Part shown: piece after piece, positions 31,196-42,655 of the stretch
Numbering within the stretch: position 1 is the first letter of the stretch
How the letters are laid out: every line of letters begins with the position of its first letter
Assembly: GCA_036172015.1 (NCBI GenBank)
Contig: JAVHSE010000019.1
Coordinates: 1-55,392 of the forward strand
DNA: 55,392 bases
DNA from: UBA7396 sp036172015
GTDB lineage: Bacteria; Patescibacteriota; Gracilibacteria; BD1-5; UBA6164
Reading direction: 5' to 3'
Translations under genes and position numbers: made by a program
Notes under the pieces: generated by a model
The model's database searches: none
What the model saw: the letters and a program-made list of their open reading frames with translations, nothing else
What the model was told of the DNA's origin: nothing

Positions 31196-32656
31196 ATGGC
31201 AAAAATGTATGATACTCTTCTTGGAGAATATATGAGAAATCCAGGACAAAAATGACTTTCTCTTGATGCTTTAGCAGAGAAATATTTTGATTATAAAATG
31301 GTTTCTTATGATGAAGTTACGAATAAATCTGAAATAAATTTTAAAGAAGTTGACTTACAACAAGCTGCTCATTATTCTGCAGAAGATGTCTATATAACAG
31401 CAAAAATATATGAATTGCAAACTAAGAATAATATTAGCAATGATAGAGTATTGACTGAAATAGAAATCCCTTTGATCGAAGTTTTAAAAACGATAGAACT
31501 GGCTGGAGTAAAAGTTTCTCTTGATACATTATCTGAAATTTGAAAAATTTTAGAAAAAGAAATTCTGAAAGAAGAAAAAATTATTAAAGAAATTGCTGGA
31601 GAAGATTTTAATATCAAATCCCCCAAACAAGTATGAGAAATACTTTTTGATAAAATGTGATTACCCGAATGAAAAAAAACAAAAACTTGATATAGTGTAG
31701 ATAATGAAGTTTTAGAAAACTTGGCTCTCAAATTTCCGATAGCGAGACACATCGTAAATTATAGACAATATACGAAACTCCTTTCTACTTATGTGGAGTG
31801 ATTATCAAAATGAATTGACAAAAACACTTCAAAAATTCATACTTCGTATAATCAAACCGTAACAACAACAGGGAGATTATCATCAACCAATCCAAATTTA
31901 CAAAATATTCCAGCCTCTACTGGAATTGGTGGAAGTATCAGAGAAGCTTTTGTTCCTTTTTGTGATGGAGATGTGTTGATGGCATTTGATTATTCTCAAA
32001 TCGAAGTGAGACTTCTCGCTATTATGAGTGAAGATGAAAATTTACTCGGAACTTTTTTAATGGGAGGTGATATTCATGCAAATACTGGATATTTTTTATT
32101 TGGAAAAGATGAATTAACCAGTGATGAAAGAAGAATAGCAAAAGCCGTAAATTTTTGAGTTATTTATGGAATAAGTCCATTTTGACTCTCAAAAATGATA
32201 GGAGTAAGTCAAAGTGAAGCACGAGAATATATACATAAATTTTTTGAAAAATACCCAAAAGTTTGAGATTTTTTTCAAAAAACAATAGAATTTTGTGAAA
32301 AAACTGGATATGTAGAAACTCTTTTTGGAAGAAAGAGATGGATAGGAAGTATCAATGACTCCAATGCTCTGATAAAAAAAGCATCGCAAAGGGAAGCTAT
32401 CAATATGCCAATTCAATGAACTTCAGCAGATATTATTAAACTGGCTATGATACAAGTCGATACATTTTTGAAAAAAAATCATCTGAAAAGTCAGATGATT
32501 ATGCAGGTACATGATGAGCTGGTATTTAATGTGGTTTCATCAGAAATAGAAATGATGAAAATAGAAATTCCTCGTATTATGGAAAATATTATTCCATCCA
32601 AAATGAAATTGGTTGTTGATATGTGAATCGGGAAAAATTGGAGAGAAACGAAATAA
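31196..32656 (+). CDS. polA: DNA polymerase I, truncated at the N-terminus
   Basis: 486 residues against 850-930 for full PolA. It contains the whole family A polymerase domain: motif A DYSQIEVRLLA (Asp265), motif B RRIAKAVNFGVIYGIS, and motif C MQVHDELVF (His439-Asp440), plus the thumb (TGRLSSTNPNLQNIP region). There is no 5' nuclease domain, and only the last part of the 3'-5' exonuclease domain (YDTLLGEYMRNPGQKGLSLDALAEKYF) remains, so the exonuclease metal site is lost. ATG 31196 lies 5 nt after a terminator; the missing exonuclease part is not upstream. Such an enzyme would fill gaps without proofreading. Confidence 0.93.
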
Positions 32657-32685
32657 AAATTATATGTAATTATTAATAAAAAATT

Positions 32686-33129
32686 ATGGAAAATACAGAT
32701 ATATTTGAAAATACAAAAAATATAAGAATATGAGATGAAGCAACTTTGGACGAAAAAATTGACTTTATTTATAAAACTCTACAAGCTCAAAAAAGAAACG
32801 GAAGAATAAAATTAGGGATAAAGGTATTTATTTTTTCAGCTTTGATGTATTTTTTTTATTTTTATTTACCAAGTTTATGAGCAGAAAAAATGAATGCTTT
32901 AAAAACTGAAATTCAGAATATAGTTTCAAAAAAGATAACTGAAACCGTAACACCGATGGTAAAAACTTTAACACAAGATATGTTAAAAGATATGAATAAA
33001 ATATGAGAGGATTCTCTTGATATAAATCCTGTAAAAACAGAAATTTTGAATACTTCGGGAAGTAAAATAAGTGATAAAATGAATGATTTTCTCAAAAAAC
33101 ATCCAGAATTAAAAGATAAAATAAAATAA
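32686..33129 (+). CDS. Single-span membrane protein, unknown
   Basis: 147 residues: acidic cytoplasmic head (GDEATLDEKIDFIYKTLQAQKRNGR), one membrane span (LGIKVFIFSALMYFFYFYL) and a helical tail with many Lys, Met and Thr (NIVSKKITETVTPMVKTLTQ). It lies 29 nt after polA and may be transcribed with it. No family recognised. Confidence 0.65.
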
Positions 33130-33247
33130 TAACAAATATAAGAGACAAACCGAAGAGGTTACTGGAATCTATCCTTGAAATAATTGAAATTATTCAAAAG
33201 GATGGAAGTGAAAAATTAAAAAAATATTATTTTCTAATGAAACAATT
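33130..33247 (+). promoter_or_regulatory. Structured leader before the CBM2-GH12-GH18 gene
   Basis: 118 nt without a gene. It contains a compact G/C-richer patch (AAACCGAAGAGGTTACTGG) and a long hairpin in which ATCCTT/AAGGAT and GAAATAA/TTATTC pair around a TTGAAA loop (about 33169-33205). There is no T run after the hairpin, so it is not a normal terminator. It may be a riboswitch-like or other cis-regulatory leader; I could not match it to a known class. Confidence 0.45.
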
Positions 33248-36178
33248 ATGAACACAAAAATATGCTATTTTCTCTCTGCTATATGTTTATTTTTTTGAAA
33301 TAACTATGTATTTGCTCTTAATAATCTATCTTGAAATATTACTTCTGATTGGAAAGATGGATTTTGTTATAATTTTACTCTCAATAATACTTCTTGAAAA
33401 GAGATTTCAGATTGGAAAATTTATTTTAAGTTAGATGCAAATACTCTTTTAACATCGCAATGGTCATGAAACTTTTCTCATAATGGGAGTGATTATATTA
33501 TTACTCCTCTTGATTGGAATAAAAATATAGCTCTTGATTCAAAAACTGATATAGGTTTTTGTGCAAATGGGATTTCTAGGCCATTTGATATAACTACTAT
33601 TTCTGATAATGTAATTCCAGAAAAACCAGTTGTTTCTATTCCAGAAACTCCACAAATTCCAATCATTCCAGAAAATAATTCTTTACCAGATGTTACTTTG
33701 AATAAAGATTGACTCAATGTCTCATTTTCAACGACATCAAAACGGGATGGATGATATTGTAGGAATATAACTCTAAAAAATACATCTAGTCAGACTATTT
33801 CTAACTGGGAAATATCTTTTATATTAGATCAAGCTATAAGTTGATGGTCAGCTCAATATTCAAAAAATTGAACTAAATATAGTGTAAAATCTATGGATTG
33901 GAATAAAAATATAAATAGTAATTCTCAAACAGAAATTTGATTTTGTTCTATTTGAAAATTATATGACAAAACTCATGGAATTGAAAATATATTTTTTACA
34001 AATCCAGCCCCAATTCCAACTCCAGTTCCAGTTGTACCTATACAACCTAGTGTGCCTACAAATCCGACTCATTCTTGAAGTACGGATAGGGGAATTTTAT
34101 TAACATATCCTATTGATAGTTGGAATCCAAAAAGTGTTGATTTAAACTGAGATAATAAAAAAGATTATATATTATCTTTAAATCCTTGGAATATTACAAA
34201 AGCTGATTGAATAGCTACTATGTCAGTTGATACTATAAATAAAAAAATAATTTATAATCAAGATTTAACGAATATAGTTATGAAAGATGCTTGAAGTTAT
34301 GTTTTATCTTATCCTGAAGTATATGTTTGAAATAAACCTTGGTGATGAGAATATTTTGAAACCAATTCAAAATTACCTGCTCAATTTTCAGATATAAATG
34401 ATTTGCAATTGAAAGTTAACTATAAAGCGAATTTTGAAAATTGATTACATGCAAATATTGCAATGGAATGATGGTTCACAAAAAATAAATTACAAACTAC
34501 TTGAGTTTGATCTTGAGAATCAGAAGTTATGGTTTGGTTGTATTCAAATTGATTGAATCCTGCTGGACAAAAAATATGAGAAGTAACTCTTAATTTAAAA
34601 GTAAATTGAGTGAATACAAATGAAATATTTGAAATATATAAATGAGATATAGGTTGGGAAATAATATCATATAGACCTAAAAATTGATGATGGAATTCAG
34701 CGAATATAGAATTAAATTTAAGACAAATATTTGATAATTTTAAAATAAATACTTCAAATTCTCATTATGATAATTTATATTTACAAGGGTGGGAGTTTTG
34801 AACAGAAACAGGTTCTCCAACTACCACAAAAGCAAAATATAATTGGGAGTTATTCCAATATAATGTTACTTGAATTTTAAACACTATTCATACAAATCCT
34901 ACCATTCCTACGACACCTAATATTCATTCTTGAATAAGTATCCCTTCATCGAATGTATTTGCATGATATTATCCAAATCGGTCTATTTGGAGTTATGCTT
35001 ATGATAAAATTGATTATGCTAAATTTGATATTATAAATTTTGCATTCATTTATCCAAATTTTGATGGAACTTTACTCGGAACTCAAGAAGCGAAGTATCC
35101 AGAACTCATAAATACAGCTCATAAAAATGGAAAAAAAATAGTTATTTCAATTTGATGATGAAATTTGTCGTATAATTTTTTATGAGTTACTTTAAATAAT
35201 ACCTACAGAAATACATTTATTCGTGAAGTAAAAAAGTTTGTGATTGAAAATAATTATGATGGAATTGATTTAGATTGGGAATTTCCAAATTCATCTCTGG
35301 AATGAAAATTATTTCTTGATTTACTCAAAGATTTAAAAAAGGAGCTCCCATGAAAAATAGTTTCAGTAGCTATTTCTATTAATTATGATTTTTTTGATAT
35401 AGAAGTATTAAATAATTTGGTAGATTATGTTTATATAATGGCTTATGATATAGAATGATGATGGAATTGATATGCTGGATACAATTCACCACTCTATAAA
35501 AATTCAAAAATGCCATATGATATGAGTTTGGATGGATTTCTCAAAACAAAATTTTTTAAGAAAAAAATTGATAGGTCTAAATTTTTATTGGGATACCCAT
35601 TATATGGAAGAAAATTTAATGTGAGTGAACCATATATGCCAGCTTCTGTATCTGAAACTATAGAATACAAAGATTTTCCAAAAAATTGTACTCAAAAATG
35701 GGATGATGAAAGTAAAAGTCCATATTTATCCTGTGGAAGTTATTATATATCGTATGATAATTCAAAAAGCTTAGAAGAAAGAATTCAATATGCAAATAAT
35801 GTTTGATTTTGATGAGTATTTGTTTGGGCTTTATGACAAGATAATGGAGAGATAATACAAACTCTTGTAAAATCATCTTCTTGAAATATTCAAACCAATA
35901 CATGAATTTTACTTTCTCCTGATACACAAATAGAAACGGGAGTAATTATTCCTCCTCAAACACAAACAGGAGCTATTGATACTGTACTAAGCACAAAAAT
36001 TAATATAGCATTAGATGCTTTTATTGCAAAAAATAAACTTACAGCAAAGACGAGATTATTAAAAATAGTGTCAAAATTAGAATGATTGAAACTAAAATTT
36101 ACGAGTGATTTTGAAATATCTATTATCATTGATTATTTTATACAAACCATTGATAAAAAAATAAAAGAATTACAATAA
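33248..36178 (+). CDS. Secreted CBM2-CBM2-GH12-GH18 polysaccharide hydrolase
   Basis: 976 residues. A signal peptide (about 1-24, ending YVFA) is followed by two CBM2-like modules (about 26-115 and 155-255; each has the W..GFCYN/GYCRN, SNW/SDW and W-N-K-N cellulose-binding pattern) joined by Pro-rich linkers. A GH12-like domain spans about 286-541, with Glu426 in SEVMVWLY as likely nucleophile and Glu516 in GWEFGTETG as likely acid/base. A GH18 domain spans about 570-875, with the catalytic DGIDLDWE at 671-678 (Glu678). The C-terminus is helical. Known activities are beta-1,4-glucan or xyloglucan cleavage for GH12, and chitin or related GlcNAc polymers for GH18. Many glycines are TGA, which fits native expression in this lineage. 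Confidence 0.88.
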
Positions 36179-36207
36179 CAAAGATTTCAATTTTGAAATC
36201 TTTGTTA
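36176..36207. terminator. Bidirectional terminator carrying both stop codons
   Basis: TAACAAAGATTTCAA pairs perfectly with TTGAAATCTTTGTTA. The first TAA is the stop of the hydrolase gene and the last TTA is the complement of the relA stop. The same core hairpin recurs at 51917-51947. Confidence 0.9.
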
Positions 36208-38439
36208 TCAATCAATTTTTGTAACTTCATATAATACGATATATTTTCATATTTTAAAATTTACTCTTCCAATAAATCTGTCAATAATAAGGTAATCGTG
36301 ATCTTGAATTTCTAATTTCAATGCCAGTCATATAGTATCTATGCTTTCTTTTTTAGAAATAATTTCAAGAGTATTTATATTCATATCAAAAAGTATATCT
36401 GATAAACTTTTTAAAATTCCAATTTTATTTTGAAATACAAAATGTATATCAAATATAATATTATTTAAAATATCTCACTCAAAATAAGCACTCAGTAGTC
36501 TATCTTTTGATAATTTATGTAAAGTTTTACAATCTCTATTATGAATAGTAAAAACTCATTTTCAATTTATATAGGAAACTATTTTTTCACTTAATCTATT
36601 TTCGCAACATATTCATATTTTATATGGAATATTTACTTCTCATCCTATGATGATAATTTTTTCTTTTTTCACATCTGAATTTTTTCATACAAGAGTGGCA
36701 GGAAGTTTTCATTCTGATTCATTGACTGGTTTATACTGAATATTTTTTGATCTGCATATTTTTTTTATAATAGCTATTGGATTGGTAGAAAAATTTCATA
36801 TTTGTTCTAAAATATCATTTCTTTCTTCGACAGAGTAAATTCTATCATCAATATTTTTTAAATATGATAATTCTTTATCTAATTTTTCCAATCCATATTT
36901 TTCTAAAATATTATTGAGTATTTCTTTTCATTTTTCAATATATAACTCATTATCTTCATTTCTCAAAAAGCTTCTGATACAATTTTTTGCTTTTGCTGTT
37001 TTTACAAATGATATAGAAAATGGATTTGGTTTTTTATTTTTATCCGTAATAATATCAACAACATCTCCGTTTTTTAATTCTTTATCTAACGGACTTGGTT
37101 GACCATTTATTTTTGCGATCACAATATGATTTCATAAATCAGTATGTATTTCATAAGCAAAATCAATCGAAGTGGAACCAGCAGGAAGATTAATACTATC
37201 TCACTTTGGAGTTAATACAAAAATCCTATCTTTAAAAAGATCTATTTTTAATGAATCCATAAATTCATTATTTTCCATACTTTCAGTTAAATTTTTTAAT
37301 TCTCGCACCCAATCAATATCAGTCGCAATTCTTGATCATTTTTCTTTGTATTCAAAATGCGCTGCTACTCAAATACTTGATCTGAGTTCCATATCAAAAG
37401 TTTTGATTTGTATTTCTGTTGGTTGCTGTCTATGATGTTTTAAAAGACCTATAACAGTCGTATGCAATGATTTATATCCATTTGGTTTTGATAAAGCAAT
37501 ATAATCTTTAAATCTTTTTGGTAATGGAGTCCATACATTATGAACCAGTCACAAAACTCTATAACAATCGCTCACATCTCATACCAAAATTTTTATTCCA
37601 TACAAATCATAAAGATCATTTATAGAAGTCAATCATTTTCTTTTCATTTTATTATAAATAGAATAAATTGATTTTACTCTAAAATCAACTTTGTATTCTA
37701 TTCAACTCCCATCAAGAAGATCAGATATTTCCAATTTTGCATTTTTTTTAAATGAAATCATCGTTTCACTCGAATCATTGAGTTCTTTTTTTAATCTTTT
37801 ATAATCACTTGGGTTTAATATTTTAAAACATTCTTCATCTAATTGATTTTTGAATTGATGGAGTCATAATCTATCCGCAATAGGAGCATAAATATTGAGA
37901 GTCTCCAGTGCAATTCTTTGCTGTTTTTCTTTTTTTGGATGATACTTAAGAGTTCTCATATTATGAAGTCTATCAGAAAGTTTGACAAAAATAACACGAA
38001 TATCTTCACTCATTGCTACAAACATTTTTCTCAAACTTCCAATCGTTCTTTCTTCACCAGCATATCTTACTTTAGAAAGTTTTTCCATTCCACGACACAA
38101 TCCAGCAACCTCAATTCAAAAAGTTTTTAATATATCCTCATATGTTTTAGGAGTATCTTCAATAACATCATGAAGTAAACAAGCTTGAATGGTATATATA
38201 TCAGGTTTTAAATCCAATAATATAAGAGTTGCTTCTACGGGATGATCAATATATGGTTGTCAAGATAATCTAAAATCCCCATGATGAGCATTTTTTGCAT
38301 AAAGGTATGCCTTATTAATCTCATTACTCACATAATCTCTAGAAAAATCTTTTAAATAAAGTACTACTTGATTTATTAATAATTCAACTTTTTTATCAAT
38401 TTTTAAATAATCAGATTCTATTTTTAGATTTGTTTCCAT
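36205..38439 (-). CDS. (p)ppGpp synthetase/hydrolase, RelA/SpoT family
   Basis: 744 residues with all usual domains. HD hydrolase: HPVEATLILLDL, then LLHDVIEDT and FVKLSDRLHNMRTL, with His and Asp metal ligands, so ppGpp hydrolysis is likely. Synthetase: RVKSIYSIYNKMKRKG, YGIKILVGDVSDCYRVLG, PNGYKSLHTTV. TGS: VLTPKGDSINLPAGSTSIDFAYEIHTDLG. The C-terminal helical, zinc-finger-like and ACT regions follow. Having both catalytic halves intact, it resembles bifunctional Rel (Rsh). It controls the stringent response at starvation. Upstream lie 124 nt shared with the divergent pilin gene. Confidence 0.95.
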
Positions 38440-38563
38440 AATAATATATTTATGTTTTAATTTTCGTTCTATTATAATGATAATAAAAAAAAAGTAAAAA
38501 AACTTTACAATTCTTCTAAATCAAATAAAATGAAAATGTATTTTTATATTTTAAATATTTTGT

Positions 38564-39385
38564 ATGAAAAAAATAAACAATAAAGGTTTTACTCTCGTTG
38601 AGCTTTTAGTAGTTATTACTATATTATCTATTATATCAGTAGTTGCTTATCAAAATTTTGGAGGGGCGACAGATAAAGCCATTTCATGAAGAAAAATAAA
38701 TGATATAGGAACTATTGAAACAGCTTTACAACAATTTAAAGCTGATAATAATTATTATCCAATGCCAATGTTATACAGTTCTGGTAGTGGGAATGATAAT
38801 TTATGGTGATATAATACTGGAACAGTAGCAAATCCAAGTAACACTCTTAAAGTAGTTTATTCAGGAAAAGCTATTGCATCACTTACTGGAACTATAGAAG
38901 GATGATGAAGAGTATACTGAACTTGAGCATATAGTGGAAGTCAGATTTGAGCAAAATGAGTAATGTGATATAGTGGTGATTTTGGAAAAAAATATCTATC
39001 AAAAGATCTTTATGATCCTGAAATATGAGATATACAAGTAGGGGCAAAAAAAATGATTGATAGTGGAATAGGAAGATATATATATGCAGTTTTTGCACAA
39101 CCAAAATCAAAAGATTTATGGAATAACGCTTGAATATCAGGAATATATTATAATATTGCTACGAGTGTAAAGAAAAAAGATTCTGAAACTTATCAATCAT
39201 ATATAGTATGAGATTTTGATGAAGCAGCTTGTGAAAAAAGAAATTCTTGTCCAGATACTTTAATAGGTACTGCGAGTTGATGAACGGCTACTGTTTTAAA
39301 AAATACAGACGAACAAAAATCTGATACTTGAAGTCTTTCACCAAATCAATGAATTCCTTATCCTATAAAAGATTTTGCACAATAA
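38564..39385 (+). CDS. Type IV pilin-like major pilin candidate
   Basis: 273 residues. The prepilin N-terminus is textbook: MKKINNKG then FTLVELLVVITILSIISVVAYQNF, with Gly at -1 and Glu at +5, followed by a helix. The globular head is Gly/Ser-rich with two cysteines near the end (AACEKRNSCPD) that could close a D-region disulfide. It is processed by prepilin peptidase and would assemble into pili retracted by PilT, whose gene is at 42656-43699. It is followed after one base by the barstar-like gene. Confidence 0.9.
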
Positions 39386-39386
39386 T

Positions 39387-39665
39387 ATGAAAACTTTTAT
39401 TATACAATGAAATCATCTCACTTCGTGAGATGATTTTTATAATCAAATCGAAACATTATTTCTTCAAAATTCTCATCTAAACTTTTGAAGAAATCTTGAT
39501 GCCTTCAGTGATATACTTTTTTGATGATTTTGAAGTTTTGAAGAAAAAGAAGATATCGAAATTATTTGGACTTACTTTGAATTATCAAAAAAGTATCTCA
39601 AAAATATTGATGAAATTGAAAAAATTATAAAAGAGCAGAAACATATTGTGTTTAAAAAGACTTAG
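39387..39665 (+). CDS. Barstar-like ribonuclease inhibitor
   Basis: 92 residues matching the barstar (barnase inhibitor) family over its whole length. The N-terminal strand is MKTFIIQGNHLTSGDDFYNQIETLF, followed by the characteristic NFGRNLDAFSDILFGGFGS block (the NLDAxxD segment that plugs barnase's active site), IEIIWTYFELSKKYL, and a C-terminal helix. Known barstars inhibit cognate secreted RNases. No barnase-like gene is visible in the window, so it may protect against another cell's toxin or serve a different RNase (inference). Its start follows the pilin stop by one base, and a terminator-like hairpin lies within its first codons. It ends with TAG. Confidence 0.85.
39410..39440 (+). promoter_or_regulatory. 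Terminator-like hairpin inside the barstar gene
   Basis: 12-bp perfect stem AAATCATCTCAC/GTGAGATGATTT with a 3-nt loop and a T run, positioned at codons 8-17 of the barstar-like gene, just after the pilin. It could attenuate transcription between the two genes, lowering barstar relative to pilin. Confidence 0.55.
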
Positions 39666-39689
39666 TTTTGTAAAAAACTAAGTCTTTTT
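39654..39689. terminator. Bidirectional terminator carrying both TAG stops
   Basis: AAAAAGACTTAGTTTT pairs with AAAACTAAGTCTTTTT around a GTAA loop. The TAG at 39663 ends the barstar gene and the CTA at 39678-39680 is the complement of the methyltransferase TAG stop. Confidence 0.9.
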
Positions 39690-40343
39690 CATAATACTTA
39701 TATAATTTCTCTTATTATCAAATAATCTATTTTCTATGATTTCATATCAAGTTTGTGTAAATAAATAATCTAATTCTTCCAAAGAAAAACAATGATAAAA
39801 CCTCTCAAATTCTCAAATTTTTATATTATAATCATAACTTCAAAATTCATTTTTTGAATCTTCAATAATAGATTTTTCGTATTTTTCGGTATTTAATTCA
39901 CTATTTAAAGCCCAATTTGTCATAAAAATATAAGTATTTCCAGTAATAATATTTTTCAATTTTTTCAAAACTTCAATTCTTTCTTTTATTGTCAATAAAT
40001 GATGAAAAGATGCAATAAAAAACACACTTTCAAAATCTTTTATGTGTAATATATCTATTTTTAACATATCACATACTAAAAAATCATCACTTCAAAACTT
40101 ATTTTTTGCTTCTTGTATCATCCTAATAGAAGTATCAATTCAAAAATAATCAATATCTGAAATAAATGAACTTGTAATAAAATGATCAAGAAGTCGTCCA
40201 CTTCCACATCCAATATCAAGTATTTTTTTTCAGTTAATAAGGGGAGAATATTTTTCAAAAAAATATTCTATTTCTTCCCATTTCATTCCATTTCTTGACT
40301 GAGAAAAAGTTTGAGCAAAATGATTATAATTTACTTCTTTCAT
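39678..40343 (-). CDS. SAM-dependent methyltransferase (class I)
   Basis: 221 residues with motif I ILDIGCGSGRLLDHF, an acidic motif II (YFGIDTSIRMIQEAK), and motif IV (FESVFFIASFHHLL). The N-terminus (NHFAQTFSQSRNGMKWEEIEYFFEKYSPLINGKK) recalls Trm9/ALKBH8-type tRNA-modifying methyltransferases, but the substrate cannot be named. The start lies two bases after the argS stop, so it is in the argS operon. Context with argS makes a tRNA or translation-related role plausible (inference). Confidence 0.85.
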
Positions 40344-40344
40344 A

Positions 40345-42096
40345 TTACATTTTAATGGGTAATTTTATAGCTAAAATATCAAAAACTAATTTTTGAGTTT
40401 CCAGATATTTTTTTACTAATTTTAATCTTAATATTTTTTTATCTTCATTTTCTTCATTGAGTATAGGAACTACATTATAAAAAGCACTAAACTTTCTGGA
40501 TAAATTATACACATAATTGATTAAATTATGAGCTAAAATATTCTCACTGACAGAAATTAAAATTTCATTTAAACTCGATACTTCTTTCAATAAATCTATC
40601 TCTTCAAAAGTTTCAAAACTTTCTTTATTGGTAAATTGTTTTATTGTTTCAATAATACATCCTGATTTTTCAATGATTCTTAATCACCTCACATAACTAT
40701 AAGCTACATATGGAAAACTATTTCATTCAAAAGTCATAAATTCATCCCAATCAAACACGATATCCGTCATTCTTGACTTTGATAAATAGCCATATTTTAT
40801 CGATCAAATTCATATGATTTCAGATATTTCATCGACTTCCGTTTCACTTATATCATCTCTTTTTTCTAAAATAATTTTTTTTGCTCTCACTTTTGATTCA
40901 TCTAAAAGATCTCAAAGTTTAATAATATTTCATTTTCTTGAACTCATAGCTCAATCTTTTAAAGTAACAAATCAGCTGTATGCATGAAATAATTGAGTAT
41001 TTCACAACCAAAAAGCTTTTTTAGCTATTTCAAAAGCTTGAGAAAGATGTAACTGTTGTCTTATATCAACATGATAAATAATTTTTTCTGGATTCCAATT
41101 TATCATTCTATATTTTATAGCAGCTAAATCTGAAGCTAAATATCCATGAGTTCCATCTCTTTTTTGTAACATACAACTTGGAATTTTAGTTTGTTCATCA
41201 AAAGTTACTCAAACTGAATTATCATCATTTTTTACAGCAATTTTTTTTTCAATAAGTTCCTTTACAATATCAAACATTGTAAATTGTAAATCTGGATAGT
41301 TTCACATTTTTGGTAATCAAATGCCTTCGTAAAAACTTTCTCAAATATCAAAGTCTGTTCTCACTCAAAGTCTATCTAAGTCTATTTGCATTGCATTAAT
41401 ACTATAACTTGTGAATTTTTTCCACAATTCTATAGAGTCTAAATTCCCTTGCGATAATAATTTAAATTCTTGTCTTGTTTTTGCTTCTAATTCAATATTT
41501 TTTTCACTTTCAGCAGTAATTTTTATATATAATTCCAATAAATAATCAACAGCATTTTTTTGTAATTTATTTTCATCTCACCATAATTTATATGCCAGTA
41601 TTAATTTACCAAAAATTATTCACCAATCTCATATATGACTATCGGAAATAACTGTATATCCTAATAGTCTATAAAGATTTATCGTTACTTGTCATTGATT
41701 TGGTGTACACATATGTCATATATGAAGTATTTTTCATACATTTGCTCATATATAATCAACTACAATTGTTTTTCCTACTCATATTTTTGGTATTACTGAT
41801 ACTTCATTGAGAAAAATATCAGTATAAAATTTATAGCTCATTTTTATATTTAAAAATGGTCATGCCGTAGTTATTTCTGAGAAATTTACATTAAGTGAAA
41901 GTTTTTGCATTAATTCGTTTGCTATTAGAGCAGGATTTTTACCTAAAGTTTTAGATAATATAAAACAACCAAAAGCATAATCTCATAATTCTTTTTTTGG
42001 TGGATTTTCTAGTTTTATTTCATCTCCAGTAATATTATATAATTCAAAAATACTTTGAGATATTATTTTTGATATTTTAGTTTTTATTCAGTTCAT
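40345..42096 (-). CDS. argS: Arginyl-tRNA synthetase
   Basis: 583 residues, normal length. It has an N-terminal Add-1-like domain, the HIGH signature in YIGANVGKILHIGHM followed by QGQVTINLYRLLGY, the KMSKS counterpart MSSRKGN, and the C-terminal DALR-like anticodon-binding domain (ILAHNLINYVYNLSRKFSAFYNVVPIL). It charges tRNA-Arg. Several HIGH-region glycines are TGA. The start ATG 42096 gives MNGIKTKISKI and leaves no room for the longer N-terminus seen in some homologues. Confidence 0.96.
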
Positions 42097-42186
42097 TTTT
42101 GTTTTTAAGAAAATATTTTTTCAAATTATATAAATAAAAGCTTAAAAATCAAAAAAAAATGTATTCATAAAAAAAATAATAATATA

Positions 42187-42215
42187 TTGACATATATTAA
42201 TTATTATCGTACAAT
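42187..42215 (+). promoter_or_regulatory. Consensus sigma-70 promoter for the lipoprotein gene
   Basis: TTGACA (42187-42192), 17 nt, then TACAAT (42210-42215), placed 45 nt before ATG 42260. Among the best promoter matches in the window. Confidence 0.75.
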
Positions 42216-42259
42216 ATAAATACTATATTTATATAGTATTTATATTTTAATTATTATAT

Positions 42260-42598
42260 ATGAATAAAATTATGTGATTATTATTATCTGCTTCATGTGC
42301 TATAAGTGGATGTAGTACATGAGAAAAAAAAATTCAGAGTAATCATTATGAATCTTTATGAGAACAACGTACTATGAGATGAAATGATGACTGCAATAAT
42401 TATCAATGAGAAATAATGAGAAAAGTTCATGGTATATTAAAAAAAGATCTAAATCATGATTTCAAAATAATAGGTATTAATCAAAATAAAGATAACAGAA
42501 AATCATGTAATGTTGAAGTAGAGGAATTAACTCGTGTATCTAAAAAATGAGTTGATGAAATTATAAAAAATAGAAAAAATTATATTATTACCGTATAA
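42260..42598 (+). CDS. Small lipoprotein of unknown function
   Basis: 112 residues. The signal is a short hydrophobic core ending in the lipobox ISGCST, so Cys20 would be lipidated. The mature part is basic and acidic, with three further cysteines (in DDCNNYQ, the isolated SCNVEV) and no recognised domain. It has its own consensus promoter and terminator, so it is a single-gene unit. Confidence 0.8.
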
Positions 42599-42622
42599 AT
42601 TTATATCAAACAAAAAAAATAT

Positions 42623-42652
42623 AAAAAAGCTCCAAAATTTTTTGGAGCTTTT
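42623..42652 (+). terminator. Terminator after the lipoprotein gene
   Basis: AAAAAAGCTCCAAAA pairs with TTTTTTGGAGCTTTT. It lies just before the convergent pilT stop (42656) and can act on both strands. Confidence 0.88.
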
Positions 42653-42655
42653 ACT

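Noticed and set aside
33133..33440. An open plus-strand frame through the leader and into the hydrolase gene (with ESILEIIEIIQKDG)
   Set aside because: It overlaps the signal peptide and first CBM2 module in another frame and then stops; the hydrolase frame has clear domain evidence.
42097..42186. An RNA gene in the gap upstream of the lipoprotein promoter
   Set aside because: Only low-complexity A/T sequence; the clear feature is the promoter at 42187.
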